Positions 25,962-34,465 of a stretch of DNA of 56,813 bases are shown here, piece after piece. A program made the position numbers and the translations under genes. Where the stretch lies: the NCBI RefSeq assembly GCF_003626695.1, contig NZ_RBAH01000040.1, forward strand, positions 1-56,813, given 5' to 3'. This DNA comes from Paenibacillus ginsengarvi (GTDB lineage: Bacteria; Bacillota; Bacilli; Paenibacillales; NBRC-103111). How positions within the stretch are numbered: the stretch's first letter is position 1; each line of letters begins with the position of its first letter. The notes beneath the pieces were generated by a model. That model worked only from the letters and a program-made list of their open reading frames with translations, was not told where the DNA came from and did not search any database.

Positions 25962-26192
25962 ATGAGATTCGTTACGGAAACGCGAATGAAGCGGCTTGAA
26001 GAGCTGCTCCGCCGGATTCCCGGCGACGACGATAGAAGCTATGCCCTGCATCTGCTCGAATCGATCCGCGCCGATATTGAACGCAACTACGCCGAAATCC
26101 AGCATCCGCCGGACGTAGGCCGCCTGATCCGGCCAACCGGTGACGATAACGATGCTGAGGGCATCATCACGCTTAGGCCCAGAAAACGCTGA
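25962..26192 (+). CDS. Small hypothetical protein
   Basis: 76-residue charged protein, mainly predicted helical (MKRLEELLRRIPGDDD, then ALHLLESIRADIERNY), with a basic C-terminus. AAGGAG lies nine bases before the ATG. No family is recognised and no membrane or signal segment is seen. It stands alone between lepB (divergent) and the FAD-oxidoreductase operon. Confidence 0.6.
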   Translation: MRFVTETRMKRLEELLRRIPGDDDRSYALHLLESIRADIERNYAEIQHPPDVGRLIRPTGDDNDAEGIITLRPRKR

Positions 26193-26559
26193 AGCTGCTG
26201 CGTCAGCTTGGGCGGGTTTGGGCATGCTGCTGCACGCGAAGGGCTACAGAGTCATAGCGATAGCGGTCTTTCGGGACTTCTATTTTGTCAAAAGCAGTCT
26301 TTCTGAAGAAATAGAGTGTTCTGGAGACTCTTATTCCCGGCACAATAACCTCGCAGCAGGATTTCGGCACCAAATAAAAGCCCCTACAAGCTGCTATCTC
26401 CAAGCCACTCCCTATTCCGGCCGATATAACGCGCTCGAAAGACTCTTACTTTCCGGCGCCCGCCAGCAATCATACTCCAAGCACAGCCGGTACCACAGCA
26501 GAAAAAAACTCTGCGCAGGCGACGGATAAACTCCCATCGCTAACGCAGAGCCGTGCCCA
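26193..26559. other. Gene-free stretch
   Basis: About 365 bases with only short, poorly supported frames. The right end holds the terminator of the FAD-oxidoreductase operon; nothing else is identified. Confidence 0.5.
26502..26550 (-). terminator. Terminator of the FAD-oxidoreductase operon
   Basis: Minus-strand CTCTGCG/CGCAGAG outer stem with further pairing inside, followed by seven T residues, 10 nt past the stop codon. Confidence 0.85.
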
Positions 26560-28428
26560 TCAGGACTTCAAAACGGGAGTCCCCCAACGCTGAAGCGTCT
26601 TGCCGATAAGCAGCCGGATTTTATCGTCCATCACGTTGCGGATTTCCGAGCTGCCTTTGAACGAAATGACCAGAGAGCCGTCTAGCTGTTGCCTATACTG
26701 CTCGAATGCCTCGGCGATCACGGGCCGCGCATCCTCGTGGCGGTCGCCGATCGCGGCTAACGCCATAAGCGCATAAGAGACGTACTGGAAGCGCAGATCG
26801 GTCTCGTCGGACAAAAATTCTCGATTGGCGTCGATAAACGAAAAGCCTTCCCGCGTCCGCAGCAGCGCGATCAGCTCGGGAATCGCCTCCCGGTCCGCCA
26901 GCCTGCCGAGCAAATAAACCGCCGCATAGCCGCGCGCCTGATTATACTTGAGGCTCGTGAGCGGCACGAACGGGTCCCGCTCCCGCGCCATTTCCCTCAG
27001 CACGGGCGCGGCTTCCGCAGCCCCCATCAGCGCCAGCGCCATCGCGCTGTGCTTGCGCAAATGCTCCGGCTCGCTTCGGTCCATCCACCCGAGCAGCTTC
27101 GGACGGATCGCTTCGCCCAGCAACTTCGCGGACCAGATCGCCACGCCCGGCTTCGTGCCGGACAGTGCTTCGCGGATTTCGCGGATATCGCTCATCCAGC
27201 GAATCGGTCCGCTCTGCTGCTCCCCGTGGGCCACTCTGTGCTCGAAATACACCTCGTCCCGCTCCGACAGGCAGCCGGATTCGCGAAGCAGTTGCGATAG
27301 CTCCGCATACGGCACCTCCTTCAGCCGGACCTTCTTCGTTACGGCGAGGTAAGCGGCATAGGCCGCGGCCTCCCCGCATTTTTGCATATCCCGTTTCATC
27401 CGTACGCACGAGGCCATATCGTGATCGACCGCGAGACAGCGCCCCGCAGCTAGAAGTCCGTCATAGCCCCGCGGGATGAGCGCCCCGAGCGGAATCGGCA
27501 CAGTGAACTTCAGCCCCCACAAGCTTGCCGCCACCGTCCAGTCCCGCTGCAGCCCGCTTTCGAAGGCGACGTCCTTGCTGTGGTTATCGAGATTGGAATA
27601 CGCCATGAAGAGCGGTTCGCGGGAATAACCCTCTTGTAAAAACCGGTCAAGCGTCACGTTGTCCTCGCCGACGATGAACTGGCTCTCGCGCACCCCGAGC
27701 TGCGGTGCGATCCGCATGAACCGATTCTCCTCGTTATATTGTTCCTTCAAATGCGTGGAGAGCAGCGCGGAATTGACGATCGCCGCCGACATGCTGTCCG
27801 GATTTTCCGGGAATACGTATCCCGAATCGGTATAGAAGGCGCGGACCCGGTCTTTATCGAATCCGAACAAAGCGTTCGAGAACGGCTGGGGCTGGCCGTC
27901 GAACTCGCGGCCGCCGCGCAGCTCGCAGCCGGCGAGCCGGCAAATGTCCGCATTGCCCGTGCAGTCGATCACGACGCCGCTTGCGACGGCGTACCGCCCC
28001 CGCCGGGCCGAGAAGACTTCCAGACCGGTGACCGTCCGGCCTTCCAGCTTCACGCCGAGCACCGTCGTTTCGTAGCGAATATCGACTCCGGCCAGCGCCG
28101 CCTCCCGCTCGAATACGTATTGCTTGCCTTCGACATTAACGCCGAACGCAGGGGTGAATACGTCCTTCTCCGTCGCCGGGACCTTCGCGTCGATCTCCTC
28201 GTACAGTCCGCCCCGCGTGCCGAAATAATAACCGACTACGCCTCCGGCCGTACCGGCTCCGCCCATGCTCGTATGCCGGTCGATGCCGAGCACGCTCAGC
28301 CCTTTCCTGGCCGCCGCGATCGCAGCTATGGCGCCTGCCGTGCCGAGGCCGACGACGATAACATCATAGCGGTCCGCCGCCCCGGACGAAACACTATGAG
28401 GAACCTGTTTACTCGATAGTGGCAGCAT
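26560..28428 (-). CDS. FAD-dependent oxidoreductase with HEAT-like C-terminal region
   Basis: Flavoprotein of the FAD_oxidored group (622 aa). The dinucleotide fold begins at DVIVVGLGTAGAIAA with the ribose-binding SVLGIDRH after it; GGAGTAGGVVGYYFG and a GNADICRLAG segment are typical of this family. The last 170 residues carry helical repeats reminiscent of HEAT repeats (RKHSAMALALMGAAEAAPVLREMA split over two helices, AVYLLGRLADREAIPELIAL), an uncommon extension that may bind a partner. The ATG after GGCGGTGGG overlaps the end of the preceding gene by 20 nt, showing translational coupling to a second, smaller FAD protein; both lie behind an AraC gene. Substrate unknown. Confidence 0.82.
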   Translation of the reverse strand: MLPLSSKQVPHSVSSGAADRYDVIVVGLGTAGAIAAIAAARKGLSVLGIDRHTSMGGAGTAGGVVGYYFGTRGGLYEEIDAKVPATEKDVFTPAFGVNVEGKQYVFEREAALAGVDIRYETTVLGVKLEGRTVTGLEVFSARRGRYAVASGVVIDCTGNADICRLAGCELRGGREFDGQPQPFSNALFGFDKDRVRAFYTDSGYVFPENPDSMSAAIVNSALLSTHLKEQYNEENRFMRIAPQLGVRESQFIVGEDNVTLDRFLQEGYSREPLFMAYSNLDNHSKDVAFESGLQRDWTVAASLWGLKFTVPIPLGALIPRGYDGLLAAGRCLAVDHDMASCVRMKRDMQKCGEAAAYAAYLAVTKKVRLKEVPYAELSQLLRESGCLSERDEVYFEHRVAHGEQQSGPIRWMSDIREIREALSGTKPGVAIWSAKLLGEAIRPKLLGWMDRSEPEHLRKHSAMALALMGAAEAAPVLREMARERDPFVPLTSLKYNQARGYAAVYLLGRLADREAIPELIALLRTREGFSFIDANREFLSDETDLRFQYVSYALMALAAIGDRHEDARPVIAEAFEQYRQQLDGSLVISFKGSSEIRNVMDDKIRLLIGKTLQRWGTPVLKS

Positions 28429-29263
28429 CGCGTTGTCCCACCGCCTTCTTATAATAGTCGTAGCCCTGATCGAGCGCATTCAGCGGATTCGCATACGCTT
28501 CCGAGGGAAGCCAGATCAGACCGTCGTTTTGTACGTGGGGCCCTGGAGGAACATCCGACTCGAACTCTCCCGCCACGGCGGCGATCGTCCAAGGCTTCCA
28601 GCGCTCCGGCCGCGCCTGCCAATAGGCGAACAACCGCCGCCGCACTTCGGTCCAACCGTCCTCCGGGGCGGCCTCCACTCGCAGGATGACCTCGGAGCGG
28701 TAACGGCCCCTGCATACCGTCATCATCTCGTCGATCTGCTCCGGCAACACCGCATCCCGGATATCGGTATTGTACAGGTATGCACGAATCCATTTCCGCC
28801 CGGGTACGGCCGGTTGCCCCGGCGATGTGAGCCGCTGCGACGTCGTATCCACGATCGTGTCAGCGGCCAGCGTGCCGCAGCCGGAAGCGTCATGAAGCGT
28901 TACCTCGTACTGGTCGCCGCGCCTTGTCACATCCACGATTTCCGTCAAAAACCGGACTTTCAGCCCGTTCTCCTTCACAAGCGAGCAGAGCAGCGGATGG
29001 AGCGCCGGAAGATGGGCCGGCCCGGCTTCCTCCATCAGCCCCCGCTGCATCAGCGCTTCCCGAAACAACTGCCCAAGCTTCGTAACCGGCGGCGTCCACT
29101 CCGAGCCGGGACGAAACGCCTCGATAAATTCCCGCCCGACCAGAGCGGTCCGTTCGACGACAACGACATCGCGGTTTTCCTCCAGTGCGGCGAGCGCCGC
29201 CCCGAGACCGGCAAATGTAGCGCCGACTATGAGTATAGAACATTCCGTGCGATTCAACTGCAA
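28409..29263 (-). CDS. FAD-dependent oxidoreductase, small
   Basis: 284-residue protein starting with a Rossmann FAD motif (ILIVGATFAGLGAALAALE) and VVVVERTALVGREF. It lacks obvious counterparts of the HEAT-like tail of its partner and is short for a full FAD oxidoreductase, so it may act as one half of a complex. TTG start with AAGGAGG eight bases upstream; a second TTG two codons on is an alternative. The stop lies within the next gene's 5' end. It follows an AraC gene by 75 nt. In the first motif the third glycine is replaced (GATFAG), as seen in some FAD families. Confidence 0.78.
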   Translation of the reverse strand: MQLNRTECSILIVGATFAGLGAALAALEENRDVVVVERTALVGREFIEAFRPGSEWTPPVTKLGQLFREALMQRGLMEEAGPAHLPALHPLLCSLVKENGLKVRFLTEIVDVTRRGDQYEVTLHDASGCGTLAADTIVDTTSQRLTSPGQPAVPGRKWIRAYLYNTDIRDAVLPEQIDEMMTVCRGRYRSEVILRVEAAPEDGWTEVRRRLFAYWQARPERWKPWTIAAVAGEFESDVPPGPHVQNDGLIWLPSEAYANPLNALDQGYDYYKKAVGQRDAATIE

Positions 29264-29338
29264 CGGTATAACCTCCTTATGCCGATCCGCACGCTCGGAT
29301 AGCCGGCCCGTTCCAAAGCCGTACCGCGCCTGCGGCCG

Positions 29339-30178
29339 TTACGCTTTGCGATACTCCCGCGGCGGCATACCCGTATGGCTTGCGAATACTCTGGCGAAAT
29401 AAAGCGGATCTTGAAAGCCTACTTCCCGGGCCACTTCCGACACGGTCAGACTGCTCGTTTGCAGAAGCTGCCGCGCCTTGTCGAGCCGGATTTTCGTAAT
29501 GTACTGCGTCGGGGTGCAGCCGGCTACTTTTTTGAACATAACGGAAAAATAGCTCATCGACAGCGCGGCGACCTCCGCCAGCTCTTCCCGCTCCAGCGGC
29601 TCGGCGTAGTGATGCTTGATGTAATCCATCGTTTTGACGATCGCCCGGCGAACGAGATCGCCTTCGTTTTTTTGCGCGTACAGCTTGCGCACCTCGTCGA
29701 CGATGCCGAGAAATAACAGCCTCGCCTGCCACTCGTAGTCCGCGTCCTTTTGCTGCCATAGATCGTAAAGCCGTTTCATCTGCACAGCAAAGCTCTCGAT
29801 CTCGCTTACCTGCGTGACGATCGGCAGCGGAAGGCTGTTTTCCTGAGGATCGAGACAAGTGACGGAGCTGCCGTCCCATTCGATCAGCTTGTAATCGTAA
29901 TGCACGGAATAAAACTGCATCGGCTGCTCCGACGTGTAAGCGACCTGACATTTGCTGCGATATGGAAAATAAAACACGGAACCGACGGATAACGGATGAA
30001 GGGCGCCGTTTACGGTTACCGTTCCGGCACCGCAGGTGACGAACATGAAATTTCTAAGCGATGTCGACTCGTACGACGCCGTGCGCCCATCCTTCGACTG
30101 GGACAGCCAAAACTCGCGGTCACGCCGCAGCACGCCGATAACCCGCGGATGAAATCGAGAGAAAAAGGCATTGTCCAT
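29339..30178 (-). CDS. AraC-family transcriptional regulator
   Basis: 279-aa regulator with an N-terminal cupin-like sensor (FMFVTCGAGTVTVNGALHPL, VGSVFYFPYRSKC) and two C-terminal HTH units (REELAEVAALSMSYFSVMFK and TVSEVAREVGFQDPLYFARV). The frame opens 37 codons upstream, but the ATG with GGAGAG six bases ahead is the start. It heads an apparent operon with two FAD oxidoreductases and is divergent from a solute-binding lipoprotein gene about 235 bp away, so it may sense the compound taken up or oxidised by these proteins. Confidence 0.9.
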   Translation of the reverse strand: MDNAFFSRFHPRVIGVLRRDREFWLSQSKDGRTASYESTSLRNFMFVTCGAGTVTVNGALHPLSVGSVFYFPYRSKCQVAYTSEQPMQFYSVHYDYKLIEWDGSSVTCLDPQENSLPLPIVTQVSEIESFAVQMKRLYDLWQQKDADYEWQARLLFLGIVDEVRKLYAQKNEGDLVRRAIVKTMDYIKHHYAEPLEREELAEVAALSMSYFSVMFKKVAGCTPTQYITKIRLDKARQLLQTSSLTVSEVAREVGFQDPLYFARVFASHTGMPPREYRKA

Positions 30179-30316
30179 GATCGATCTCTCCTGTTCCGTA
30201 ACGTTATTATAGATGCCCCGCGATACCGTTAGAATGGAAAATAAAACGGCGTATATGGATTTATGTTCGATCCGTATCGGGGCAAACAAAATTCCATGTT
30301 TTCTTTTTTTTCTCTA

Positions 30317-30345
30317 TTTACTTATGGTACCGCTTTCACAATAAT
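30317..30345 (+). promoter_or_regulatory. Sigma-A promoter of the second solute-binding lipoprotein gene
   Basis: TTTACT (30317-30322) and AATAAT (30340-30345) with a 17-bp spacer, about 70 bp before the start codon. Confidence 0.5.
30325..30338 (-). promoter_or_regulatory. cre-like site inside the promoter
   Basis: Minus-strand TGAAAGCGGTACCA matches the cre consensus at all but one position and lies between the -35 and -10 boxes, the classical position for CcpA repression. Confidence 0.5.
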
Positions 30346-30414
30346 TAGAGGTGCCGAGGGGTAAGGGGTTACCTTTTCAGTATACCAGCATCCATATACA
30401 GGGGGAATGAACGG

Positions 30415-31764
30415 ATGAATCGGACAAAAAGTAAATCGGCCGGACGGGTGCCGTGGATCGCCGCAGCCTTATGTTTATCGCTCCTGCCGGCATGCGCCGG
30501 CGGCTCTTCCGGCACCGCCAAACCGGCACCGAACGAACAGCCGGTTCAGTCAAAAATGCAAAACGAGGCCGCGGAGCTGACCATCTACTCCATTGTCGCC
30601 TCCATTACCCAAGAAGAATTCCAGCGCACGATGGAAGCACCGATCAAGGCGAAGTATCCGAACTACAAGCTGAACTATATGATCTCGGGAACGCAGGCGA
30701 AGCTGGACAATATGGTGATGAGCGGAAACGCGCCGGACATCGTGATTACCTCGATCGCCGGCATGAACAGCAACGTCATTCCGTTCCAGCTCCAATACGA
30801 TCTGACGGACCTCGTCAAAAAACATAAATACGATCTGTCCCGCATCGACAGCTCGACGATCGAGTCGCTCCGAAACGCTTCGGAAAACGGCGCGCTCTAC
30901 GGGCTTCCGAAATATACGAATTCGGTCGTCCTGTTCTACAACAAGGATATATTCGATAAATTCGGGGTCGCCTATCCGAAGGACGGAATGACATGGGACG
31001 AAACAGCCAAGCTGGCCACGCAAATGACCCGGAAGGTCGATGGTATCAGTTATCGCGGCATGGGGCTGTTCACCAGCAATATGATTGTGGAAAATCAGCT
31101 GTCGTTGTCCCTGATCGACGCGAAAAGCGATAAAGCGTCGGTGAACAGCCCGGAGTACCAGAAGCTGTTCCAACTGTACAAAAGCTTCTACGATATCGTG
31201 GACAACAAGCCGGCCGGAACGTTCAACGGCGACAACGAGCTGAACTCCTTCTATAAAGACAAAAACATCGCCATGGTGATCGCGCCGATGTCCGGGTACG
31301 GGCGGTTCGAGAACGAGAAAGACTTCAACTGGGACATCGTCTCCGCCCCGACGTTCTCCGACAAGCCGGGAATCGGGTTCCAGGCGAACACGATTTATTA
31401 TTTCGTGAGCAATGTGAACAAAAAAGCCGAGCAGGCGTTTCTCGCCGTCACCGGGCTGCTCACCGACGAGGTTCAACTCGCCGCCAGCAAGGAAGGCCGC
31501 CCGACGATCCTGACGAATGAGAAAATAAGCGCTACGCTGGGAGAAGAAAGCAAGGCGAAGGGCAAAAACTTCAAAGCGCTGTTCCACAACAAGTTCGCAA
31601 CGGCCCCTGCGTTAAACGTCAAAATGGCTCCGCTAGTCAACGCCGGGTCGATCCTCGACAAAGAATTCGGCGCCATGATCGGCAGTGGAACCGATGTGAA
31701 CACGATGCTAAGGCAGGCGGAAGAAAAAATCAACAAAGCTATATCCGAAGCGAAAAGCAAATAA
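30415..31764 (+). CDS. Lone solute-binding lipoprotein, sugar type
   Basis: Extracellular lipid-anchored receptor for an ABC importer. Signal peptide and lipobox LPAC (Cys near 27), then a MalE-like solute-binding domain with the hallmark segments APDIVITSI, GLPKYTNSVVLFYNKDIF and DGMTWDETAK. 449 aa is typical. AGGGGG precedes the ATG. Permease and ATPase genes are absent; the divergent AraC-FAD operon is the only likely partner. It is a paralogue of the lipoprotein near 45-46 kb (shared NKDIFDKFG / NKNLFDKFG and YPKDG). A cre-like site in the promoter suggests repression by glucose. Substrate unknown. Confidence 0.9.
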   Translation: MNRTKSKSAGRVPWIAAALCLSLLPACAGGSSGTAKPAPNEQPVQSKMQNEAAELTIYSIVASITQEEFQRTMEAPIKAKYPNYKLNYMISGTQAKLDNMVMSGNAPDIVITSIAGMNSNVIPFQLQYDLTDLVKKHKYDLSRIDSSTIESLRNASENGALYGLPKYTNSVVLFYNKDIFDKFGVAYPKDGMTWDETAKLATQMTRKVDGISYRGMGLFTSNMIVENQLSLSLIDAKSDKASVNSPEYQKLFQLYKSFYDIVDNKPAGTFNGDNELNSFYKDKNIAMVIAPMSGYGRFENEKDFNWDIVSAPTFSDKPGIGFQANTIYYFVSNVNKKAEQAFLAVTGLLTDEVQLAASKEGRPTILTNEKISATLGEESKAKGKNFKALFHNKFATAPALNVKMAPLVNAGSILDKEFGAMIGSGTDVNTMLRQAEEKINKAISEAKSK

Positions 31765-31766
31765 CG

Positions 31767-31812
31767 CAAAAAACGCCCGCGAGCCGATCGGCCTGCGGGC
31801 GTTAAACGTTGT
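31767..31812. terminator. Bidirectional terminator
   Basis: Stem AACGCCCGC/GCGGGCGTT between convergent genes. The minus-strand side ends in six T residues and is the stronger direction; the plus side is followed by a T/A-rich tail. Confidence 0.8.
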
Positions 31813-31871
31813 TATGCCGAAGCCTTCGCCAAAACCGGGCGAGACTTCACTTTCCATTCCCTTCATTTCGG

Positions 31872-32366
31872 TTAAGCAACAGACGTGCCGCACGATCCGC
31901 AGAAGCGGTCTCCCGGCTCAAGCTTCGCTTCGCATTTGGAGCAAAGCTTCGTTTCTGCCGCCTCTTCGAGAGCCGGCGCCTCGTCCCCTTCCGCCAGCTC
32001 AGCCTTCGGAGCTGGAATTTCGAATTTATGGCCGCATGACGGGCAGAACTTCGTATCGGCCGCCAGCTCGGCGCCGCATACGCACGTTTTCTCGTTTTTG
32101 ATTTCCCGAATTTTCAGCTCGATGACCGCAATCTCCTGGTGCCGTTCGGTAATTTGCGCGCACAGTGCGACGACCGTCTCTTCCGAGCCGGAAAGATCGC
32201 TCGCCAAAAAAGCCTGGTACACCGATTCCCCGATGCTGATCTGCAATTTCTCGATTTCTTTCCGCTTCGAGCTGATCTGGGCGTTAAGCCGGGTGACTTC
32301 GACCGTTTCTTTTGCCTTCTCCGCCGCTTTGGCTGCCCCTTCTTTCATTTTCCCAAAAAAACTCAT
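31872..32366 (-). CDS. Coiled-coil protein with two zinc ribbons
   Basis: 164-residue cytoplasmic protein. Residues about 1-95 are helical and highly charged, likely a coiled coil; two CxxC...CxxC zinc ribbons follow (CVCGAELAADTKFCPSCG and CSKCEAKLEPGDRFCGSCG). An acidic/alanine-rich linker separates them. GGAGGG lies seven bases before the ATG. Such zinc-ribbon proteins often bind nucleic acid or membranes, but the function here is unknown. Confidence 0.8.
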   Translation of the reverse strand: MSFFGKMKEGAAKAAEKAKETVEVTRLNAQISSKRKEIEKLQISIGESVYQAFLASDLSGSEETVVALCAQITERHQEIAVIELKIREIKNEKTCVCGAELAADTKFCPSCGHKFEIPAPKAELAEGDEAPALEEAAETKLCSKCEAKLEPGDRFCGSCGTSVA

Positions 32367-32526
32367 TGTCTTTCCCTCCATCTTGATCGGTAATGGAATA
32401 TGTATATTCACGTCGTACCTTATCGAATACTGTAACTACAAGTCTACCAGAAATAGAATTGATTGACTACGGGGAAAAAGAGAAACAAGACTGCCATGGA
32501 CAGCCTTGCCGGTTGTTGTATTTTCG

Positions 32527-33444
32527 TCACACGTCGAACCCGTAGCCCATGTTGATGTAGATCAGTTTGTAGCCCATGCTTTTGTACAAAGCAATCGCCC
32601 GCTTGTTGTCCCCGTATACGCCAAGCGTTACCTCCGACTTCCCGCGCGCTTGCACAAAGCGCATCGCATGGGCGATCAAATGGCTGGCGATCCGCTGCCG
32701 TCTCCAGGCCGGTACGACGAATATATTTTCGGTCGCGCTTCTGCTTGGCGAGATTCCCCATGTCATGACGCTTCCGATCGGCTGCCCGTCCGCAAAGGCG
32801 GTGAACGTATCCCACTCCGGGCCCGCCTTGTACCATCTCAGCCGGTTGAGCGTCCATGCCTCATGGCGGGGATCGCCCTCTCCGGCCAGGGACTCCGCTC
32901 GCTGGTACTGGAGCTGCTCCTCGGGCGTATCCATCGTCCAGTGCCGAACTCGGACGCCTTCCGGAAGCGCGTACTCCGGGATCGGCTCGTTCAGATCGCG
33001 CCGCATAATATGGTGGCTGTCATAGTGTAGGAACCCTTTGGACAAGTACAGATCGATATCCTCCACATCATCCGCCCGAAAATAGCGGCACACGCGAAGC
33101 CGCTTGCCGGGATACGGCGCTTTCATCTCGCGGGCCCGCTCGAGCAGCCGATCGATCAGACGGCTTTCGACATCTGCGGGGACAGGAACTTCGTCGTTAA
33201 AAGCCGTGTCAAGGCTCAGCCTGTACACGTAATCGGCGGGCTTCGCGTCCGACGCAATGAAAGCGAACGATTCGGACGGCTCCAGATGGCCGACGGCGCC
33301 GATCCGGCCCTCTCCGTTAACCGCGCAAAAGATGTTGGCGGGCTCGAAATCGCGATTGTAGCGGTACGCCAGTTCAAGCAGCTTGGCGAAAGCGCCGATT
33401 TGTTCGGCGTCTTCCTGGATATAATTGCGAATCGTATAGGTAAT
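32527..33444 (-). CDS. GNAT-family acetyltransferase with non-standard start
   Basis: Protein of about 305 aa with two GNAT-like halves; the C-terminal half carries the acetyl-CoA loop VVPAWRRQRIASHLIAHA and the GVYGDNKRAIALYKSMGY helix. The N-terminal half (TYTIRNYIQEDAEQIGAF onward) is a degenerate GNAT. AAGGAG stands ten bases ahead of an ATT codon and no ATG, GTG or TTG fits between it and the first domain; ATT is therefore taken as start. The frame is open upstream inside the kinase gene. The kinase gene ends 17 nt earlier, so the two are likely cotranscribed. Substrate unknown. Confidence 0.75.
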   Translation of the reverse strand: MTYTIRNYIQEDAEQIGAFAKLLELAYRYNRDFEPANIFCAVNGEGRIGAVGHLEPSESFAFIASDAKPADYVYRLSLDTAFNDEVPVPADVESRLIDRLLERAREMKAPYPGKRLRVCRYFRADDVEDIDLYLSKGFLHYDSHHIMRRDLNEPIPEYALPEGVRVRHWTMDTPEEQLQYQRAESLAGEGDPRHEAWTLNRLRWYKAGPEWDTFTAFADGQPIGSVMTWGISPSRSATENIFVVPAWRRQRIASHLIAHAMRFVQARGKSEVTLGVYGDNKRAIALYKSMGYKLIYINMGYGFDV

Positions 33445-33461
33445 AGTTCGTTCTCTCCTTT

Positions 33462-34436
33462 TTATACCGGCCAGCCTTGTTCCCGAACCAAATCCCGCAG
33501 CAGTTTCAGCCTTCGGTCGAAATAGGCGTCGGTCAAATAGCCGTATGTCCATTCGTCGGCATGCCGGCAATGAAGCCCTACCAGCCACAACTGCCGGGCG
33601 GCTACAAAATAAGGGATGGCGGCATAGTCAGCTTCGCCTATGTGCATTTCGCGTCCGTAGGCGTCCAAATAGGTTTGCCACAGCTTCAATGCGAGTTCTC
33701 TGTCCGGCCTATCCCTCACGGACCAGTTGAACACGGCCAGATCGTAAGCTTGCCAGCCAAGCCCCTCGCAATCGAAGTCGAAAAAGGTGACTTGGCCTTC
33801 GTCATCGATATGACAGTTGCCTCCGTTCAGATCGCCGTGGCACAGCCCCTGCTTCAAGGAAGGCGACATCGTATCCAGTCTCTCGCGCAGAAAGCGCCAC
33901 AGCCGTTGGACAAATGCCCGATCTTCGTCGCGATGGGTGAGCAGAGGAATGATCGAGGGCGTCCCATCGTCTAACAAGTACCGCGTATCGATCCGGTACC
34001 GCTCGTGCTCAGAGCGGAACATCTCCATCGCCCGATGAAGTTCAGCTGCGGCCTTGCCGTACAACGCAGCCATTTCTTGCGTAAGAGGTCGGGAAGCGCC
34101 GGGGGCATACGTAAACATTGCCGCGTAACGGGTGCCTTCCGGCGCCGATAGCTCCGTCAAGTAATCACCGTCTCGACGCACAATGGGGACCGCAACCTTG
34201 CCTCCGCCTTCATATACATGCTGCAGCAAGTCGATTTCATGCCGAATATCAGCGAGTGTGCGATGACCGTGACGATACACCCGCAGGATGAACCGCTTTC
34301 TTTCAGCCAGGACGAGATACGTATCGTTCATCCCTTTGACGAGTAGCCTGCATTCGGCCGGAGCGCTCACATAAGAAGGGACTACATCGGCTGCAAGCGC
34401 GCGCTGCGACAAAACGGAATGTGTTACCGGGAACAT
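33462..34436 (-). CDS. APH-type small-molecule kinase
   Basis: 324-aa phosphotransferase of the aminoglycoside phosphotransferase/choline kinase/homoserine kinase II superfamily. The catalytic loop appears as LCHGDLNGGN and the metal-binding motif as FFDFDCEG, with a lysine-poor but recognisable N-lobe (KRFILRVYRHG). There is only a weak Shine-Dalgarno. It is 29 nt downstream of the ECF sigma/solute-binding fusion gene and 17 nt upstream of a GNAT gene, so all three are probably one operon. An antibiotic-resistance role is possible but the superfamily is broad; substrate unknown. Confidence 0.83.
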   Translation of the reverse strand: MFPVTHSVLSQRALAADVVPSYVSAPAECRLLVKGMNDTYLVLAERKRFILRVYRHGHRTLADIRHEIDLLQHVYEGGGKVAVPIVRRDGDYLTELSAPEGTRYAAMFTYAPGASRPLTQEMAALYGKAAAELHRAMEMFRSEHERYRIDTRYLLDDGTPSIIPLLTHRDEDRAFVQRLWRFLRERLDTMSPSLKQGLCHGDLNGGNCHIDDEGQVTFFDFDCEGLGWQAYDLAVFNWSVRDRPDRELALKLWQTYLDAYGREMHIGEADYAAIPYFVAARQLWLVGLHCRHADEWTYGYLTDAYFDRRLKLLRDLVREQGWPV

Positions 34437-34465
34437 GTGGATGTGCTCACGCCCTTCGCTTCAAA

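Noticed and set aside
26203..26403. Short minus-strand frame that might be a transposase remnant
   Set aside because: No recognisable motif, start or flanking inverted repeats; not enough to call a mobile element.
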